Origin: Bryopsis sp. KO-2023
Taxonomy: Eukaryota; Chlorophyta; Ulvophyceae; Bryopsidales; Bryopsidaceae
Direction of reading: 5' to 3'
Length of the DNA: 64,000 bases
Assembly: GCA_030272585.1 (NCBI GenBank)
Contig: BSYQ01000008.1
Span: forward strand, 5,270,001-5,334,000
In this document: piece by piece, positions 58,601 to 64,000 of the stretch
How the letters are laid out: each line of letters opens with the position of its first letter
Numbering within the stretch: position 1 is the first letter of the stretch
Made by a program: the position numbers and the translations under genes
Notes under the pieces: model-generated
The model's input: only the letters and a program-made list of their open reading frames with translations
Databases searched by the model: none
Told to the model about the DNA's origin: nothing

Positions 58601-61600
58601 ACCCATGCTTGGAAAAAAATCTTTGAATAACCCCCCCCAAAAAAACAACTGAATCCAGGAAAATTACCATGAAACCAGTTGAAACTGAATTTAAATTCCT
58701 GGATTTGAATTTAGTTCATGATTTACCAGAGCAGGGGCCAAAATTACACCCATTTACACAGGCACTGGACAATATTTCAGAGGAAATAAGACAGTATATG
58801 AAAAAGAAGCAGGATTTAAGAAGCCCACCCACCTCCTCCGCCACATGGTCCAACCCCTCTTGAGAACCATCGGTTTCGTTAGCTTCCTCTCGGGCACTGG
58901 TGGCCGTTTCAGAAACAGCCGTCACGCTGTGCGATCGTACAGTGCCAGTAAACGACGCCTCCATGGGGTTCTTCTGCCCATCAAGCCTGAGGTTGGCCAA
59001 CAGCCCAGTTGACTCATCCCCGGATGCATAGTGCCAGATCTCCGGCAAAGAGGAGTCACGTCGCCTCAAGCTGAAACTGCTTTGAGAAGTGGGGGGCCTA
59101 AATCTGATGGTGGAATTTTGGGACGTGAAGGAGTTTCCTGAAGTGGGGGGCAGGATGGAGTCCGGTTCTTCCATGTGGGAGTGGGTGCGTTCCACCATGA
59201 CTGTCTGGGAGTGGCCATTGGCGTGGCCGTTACGCTTCAAATTAGCTTTGTTTTTGGAACCCTGATTCATGACACAGAAAAAGCACCCGAGGGGTCCACT
59301 TCACAACCTCATGCACTCCACCTATAGAAGTCTTTTTTTTTCTCTCCAACACCTTCCATAGCAGACGCACATGTGCCCTTTTACGTGCGTAGTCAGATTT
59401 CTTGTCGAAATCATGATGAAAGACACTTGGTTTCTTTTTTTTTTTTTTGGGGGGGGGGGGGAGGGGGGGGGGGATCACAGTGTTTTGGTCATTACAAGTG
59501 GAGGTGATATGAAAGTAAATTGGTGGTTTACCACTGATCGGCGGTTGAGGTTCGTTGAGGCAATCACCGCCCCCAGAGAAGTTCTTCTGGAGCCTCCACC
59601 AGTGCCCCCCTGTGTTGCTCCAACCAATGATCAATCCATGGACGCTAATGTGCAGGCATTATGACTCATCGAATAGCTCATGTTCCATTTTAATGCACTC
59701 TTTCTTCCATCATGTGGCGATCATTGAGATATTCAGAGATAGAATTTTGGCTGAAAAAGAACTGGGATTTCTGTACATGGGTTTCTTGCCATAATTTGGA
59801 CTACCAAAGCTTTACCTTTGACACCTCTGGCATTTTCACTCTGACTTTAGGCACCCCATGGATGCTCCCCTTCGATCCGAAAAGGGTTTCTTTGCTTCTC
59901 AAGCTGCCGGTAAACGGAGCATCGTTATCATACTCTTCCGCCTCCAGCAGTTTCCTATCCAGCTCTTTGACTTTTTCCTCGTTGGTGGCCCCCTTCTCCA
60001 TGTCAAACTGACTCAGACTGCCCGAACCCCTTGATTCCAGGAGCGGCTGCCTCAAGGTGTCCAGAAGATTCCATCTGGTTTCCCTCAAAGATGCCCTGTC
60101 CAAATGCCCCCCAGCTCGGTAGTTTCCCGGCTTTTCCTGATTGTCGCTTTGCTCCTCATCTTTCCCTAACCCCACCAACCTCTCCAGGATCCTCCAGTCC
60201 ACCCCCCTCAGCATTTCATCCCTGTCTTTTTTCAAGTGCGAAATGACGGTTTCGGTGTATGAAATCATGGCTTGATGCGCTTTTTCCCGCGATTGCTGCT
60301 TGATTGCTGGGATGGTGCCCAATCCGGTGACTCTCAGGAGCCATGGGATGGCTGGGGCATTGATCAGCAATGTCAAAATTGTGAAGCCGCAAGTCCATAA
60401 CGCACTTTGGGCTCGGACCTAACATTGGAATTGAATTTAATTGAAATCAGGATTTTTTTTTCAATTGAAAGTCGAATGCTGGGTTAGCATCCTTTCTTTT
60501 TCTTTTTTTCCAATTTTCAAACACACAACTACTGTGCATGAGGTGTTCCTGAGGGAAAAGGGGGGGATGGGGGGTATCTTATTGAAATACTTGACCTTTG
60601 GAAATATTTGGTCAAAAAGAACAACTGTTACTGATTCCAATTTATTCGATTTCATTTAAGCGCTTGTTTAAAGCTTTTAAAATTAATTTTATATTTTAAT
60701 TATTTTTCATAAATTATTCATCACAGATGAGATGTGGCAGAAACGTATTCAAGCAGCCCGAAAATCCAAGTGCACAACAATTGACCATAAAACTTTGCAC
60801 TGGACAGAATGGAAAAAAAAATAAGAATCCAAATCACCTTTTCTTTCTCAATATTTTCGTCGGGAATTTCGTACTGCAGCAGTGTCTGCGCTAGAATAAG
60901 CGCCAAGGCACCCCTGAGACCAGCCAAGCTTATGAAACATGTTTCGCTCAATTTCAGTTCCGCCCCCATCAGCTTCAGCACGGGTGCAAACAGCGCGATT
61001 TCTAAGAATCGAAATCCGAAAATGCCGATGAATATGGCCGGCAGCGATAAGAAAGCTCTGGCCAACGACCACATGTCGTGGGAAAGGAGGAACAAATCCA
61101 TCGCCATCCTGAGAACAGCAAACACAGAGTGCCCGAGTTTGGGGGATGCATTCTTCCAAAAAGAAGGAAACCTTCAAAAACCCGTCAGCAGGTTTCAATT
61201 CTCATTTCGAACCCACATCGGGACAGCTCCCCAAAGAAGTCACCATCCTAATCACTCAACCAATCAAAATTGCGTTTCAAGGGGGCTGCCCCTCCTTCCT
61301 CCCCCTCCTCGTCCCAAAAAGTGCAAAAACATAAAAGCAGTTTCTTACCGTACAAAGTAATTTGTTGCGAGCGCCCCCGCATAGAAGAACACCACTCCAT
61401 TGATTAGGAGACTCATTACATCCCAAAACGACTCGAAAATTTTTGACTCCAAGGCTTTGGGGGACATATCCCACAAGGAGCGAGCCGATCCATACAAGCC
61501 ATACACCACCACCGCAATCACCCCCGATACCTTGCATGGAGCGTTGGCCACGTAAAAACACAAATAAGACACCCCAGTGATCACCCCCACCTCCACAACC

Positions 61601-63711
61601 GGACTGTGATGTCTACGTTTCTGAAGCAATTTTAGAATCCAACTGCACGCACAGAACAAAAAAAGAAAAGAAATCAATCGTTTGTTTTTATTTTTTTGGT
61701 TTGAATTATCGGAAAAGAGAAAGGCATTGAGCTTGGATTCAAGAAAAAATAAAAGAGGAAAAAACACTACTGTAACTTGGAAAATCGGGGAGCACCTTGT
61801 GAGAAAACCGAACAGCCAACCAACGGCTAGACCCCCGAAAGCAAGCCAAATCACTTCTATAGTCATTTTAGCCAGAACGTCAGTCAATGGCTCATCCTTG
61901 AGTTCACCAGTGGTAGACATTTTGAATCGAGGCCAAAAGAGATTGAAAAACACGATGGAGGTGGCATCGTTGAACAGAGATTCCCCTTCAATCAGAGTGC
62001 TCAGCTCTTCGGGGCTTCCACCTATCCACACACATTCCATTTTGTTCAATTTCCGAACCCTTCGTAAGTTGTTTTATTTTCCTGCATCAATTCACCCCCG
62101 ATATAATTTTCAATTCATTTCTTCATTCTTCTTTGTTTTTTTTTTCCCCAATACGATTTTCATTACATTCTTCAACTTTCTTTCTTTCTTTTTTTTTTTT
62201 TTTTGTGGGGGGGGGGGGGGGGGGGAAAGCAAGGATTAACCGGCTTTGAAATGATGCAACCACCAAAATCGTTAAAAGAAGAAGGAAAGCACACCAAGAA
62301 AAAAACGTACATTCCTTCATGATTGCAGTGACAGCCACAGCATCTGTGCTGGCGACCATGGTTGAGAAAAGGAATGCATCCGTCCATCCCCATGTTTCCC
62401 TCAAACCCAAGCCGAACAGCATGAAAGTGGCCAGAATCACCGTGTTGGCTGCAACCACCAGGAATGCAAAAACGAAAATCTGAAGCATCACCTGCGAATT
62501 AAAAATTAAAAAATTAAAGAAAAAACAGGACGACGTCAAAGAAAAGAACACAAAGGGACCAAATCTTATTACTCCAACTCTTAGTAATATTTTTAGGGAA
62601 ATGGCGCAGAGGAACGTTCTTCCCTTTATGTAGAATAATAATAATAACAATAATAATAATAATAATATCTGTAGTTTTTTATTTTTTATTTTCAGCATAA
62701 TCACTTGATCAATTTTTTGAATTTCGAGGGGCTGTTCCGCCCTACCTTTTTGAAAACGAAAAAATCGATTCGAACTGCGCTGTCCAACAGCAGCGGAGGG
62801 AGGAAGATGTAAAAGAACGATTCTGCAGGGGACAGCCCAATCCACAGCGCAATGGAGTTGCTGAATTCCCGCATGTTTCTTTTTATGTCAACCAGTGCCA
62901 ACACCATTCCTGTGGCCAGAAAGCACTACAAGGTGGTCAAATGATATTACTAGTAATGAATTTAACATGGAGGGATTCGACAGCAGCCTTCTGAATTCGT
63001 GATGGTTCATTTCATTAATTTTTTCAAAATGGTGTCAAAAACAGAAACGAATGGAGTTTTTTCGCTCCACCTGTAACGTTCCATGAACACCTCATTTTCA
63101 AAAAAGAAAATTAAAAAACTCGATTCAATTTTCCTAATCAGTTTGAGAAAAATCCGCATCTGTATCTATTTTTCTTTTGATTTTTTCTTTCAGATTTCTC
63201 CCTCCTGTCGCAAATTGAAACACATGACTAATAATATCCGCTACGAAATGACAAAAGCAAAATAAAATCTAAAACCTGAACATCAAAATGAACAGAACAC
63301 AAATTCCAGACCTGCCATCAACATCACGATGGCGTAATGCTTGCGGGGAGCTATGCATGTCAAAACGATTCCAATTGCCGCGAACAAAATCGCGTCGTAT
63401 CCCGAATCAGGAACGCTGCAGAAGCGATAATGATCTGAAAACAACCACAAATCCACCTTCAGTAAGAATCAAATGCATGAACCACCACTCCCAACCAAAA
63501 CATCAACTGCTTCGGGAAATACCACCAAAACGGCGCACCGGCCGACCATCGAGGTTGAGCACCTGACACGTTTCTTAACTGTGGTGAAAACAGGTTTGTT
63601 TTTTTCAACAGAGCGGTTTCTAGAGGAGGGTTTTTGACTCAGGAAGCTAGAGATGGGCTCGCTCGTTCGAGTTTGCACCTGCGTCCAGGTATCTGTCTTC
63701 ATAAGTGACAT
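55661..63711 (-). CDS. SOS1/NHX7-type plasma-membrane Na+/H+ antiporter, 1,298 residues, 17 exons
   Basis: Exons: 63563-63711, 63312-63415, 62746-62909, 62311-62491, 61796-62021, 61349-61642, 60838-61108, 59816-60418, 58833-59261, 58488-58574, 58014-58219, 57588-57759, 57133-57405, 56749-56897, 56190-56499, 55898-56038, 55661-55798. All junctions are GT-AG and phases close to 1,299 codons. The transporter part (~70-500) has LPPLLLDSAVRIDF, STDAVAVTAIMKE, GESLFNDATSIVFF with the ion-binding Asn-Asp (~217), and the family signature GLRGALALILAQTL. A long cytosolic tail follows. Residues ~1030-1100 (VRTVPFFANIS, LYKSGEVVVDAE, IHIVLSGLIR) look like the cyclic-nucleotide-binding-like domain typical of SOS1, whose usual length is near 1,150. 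It exports Na+ in exchange for H+. The first in-frame ATG was chosen as start. Confidence 0.88.
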
Positions 63712-64000
63712 TTTTTCCCGCACAAGCGTCCGCCATCTAGTTTTGTGGAGTCGGTTTGTCCAATGCAACGAGGGGCTCCTCCTTTTGGGCACTGCGGGTG
63801 AAATTCCCAGTCCGACATGCGCAACGGTTCACTGCATCCAGAAGGGTGAATCGAATCGCTGGGGGGCGTCACTTTGACACGAAAAAGGGTGTGCTGGCTG
63901 GATACAGACCTCGCGGTGCAGAAATCGTCTCCACCTGTTCGCGTGGCGGCGGCGCTGGGTTCAAAGTCCTTCCAATCGACAGTTTGATATTTTCCAGCTA
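63712..64000. other. upstream of the antiporter gene
   Basis: The frame stays open upstream of the chosen ATG to ~63,792, but without an ATG. No TATA box was seen. Possibly promoter and 5' leader. Confidence 0.4.

Overview
The window is eukaryotic nuclear DNA. Genes are split by many short GT-AG introns with long pyrimidine tracts, and TATA boxes lie upstream. The non-coding DNA is rich in T, poly-G and mobile elements. I could rebuild several multi-exon genes whose splice phases close: a 17-exon SOS1-type Na+/H+ antiporter, a 6-7-exon gene present three times, and an immunity-related-GTPase (IRG)-like gene. This suggests a free-living, intron-dense protist or alga. A rhizarian such as a chlorarachniophyte is my guess, held weakly; nothing here names the species.

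Layout. (1) 1-6,000, 22,290-26,765 and 27,416-32,460 are diverged copies of one unit. Each carries an unrecognised gene (called P1, P2, P3) on the minus strand. P1 and P3 have a TATA promoter and upstream repeats. Hemopexin-repeat remains lie beside units 1 and 3. (2) 7,218-22,219 is a nest of mobile DNA between units 1 and 2: a foldback element of family FB2 containing an FB1 foldback and a whole-looking chromodomain Ty3/gypsy element (A), then an LTR element (C) of unusual design interrupted by another FB1. (3) 33,108-34,340 holds the IRG-like GTPase, followed by a Tc1/mariner-type MITE at 35,818-36,475. (4) 36,493-53,129 is bounded by perfect 50-bp inverted repeats. It holds an intron-rich minus-strand gene resembling Crypton/Ndc10-type tyrosine recombinases, a proline-rich tandem-repeat reading frame, a chimeric foldback, and a second chromodomain LTR element (B) in the recombinase gene's last intron. 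(5) 54,961-63,711 holds a small two-exon gene and the SOS1-like antiporter, both on the minus strand.

The most novel items are: the 16.6-kb inverted-repeat-bounded segment with a tyrosine-recombinase gene; three perfect hairpins inside the exon that carries the recombinase HxxR motif; GATC-dense foldback elements with 8-bp target duplications and tRNA-like modules in both arms; an LTR element whose Gag begins at the LTR/primer-site junction with a signal-peptide-like segment and a membrane segment; and an NPPF (N6-adenine-methyltransferase-like) domain inside the chromodomain elements.

Intron-exon models are my own reading from splice signals and phase. Family names come from motif recognition, without database searches.
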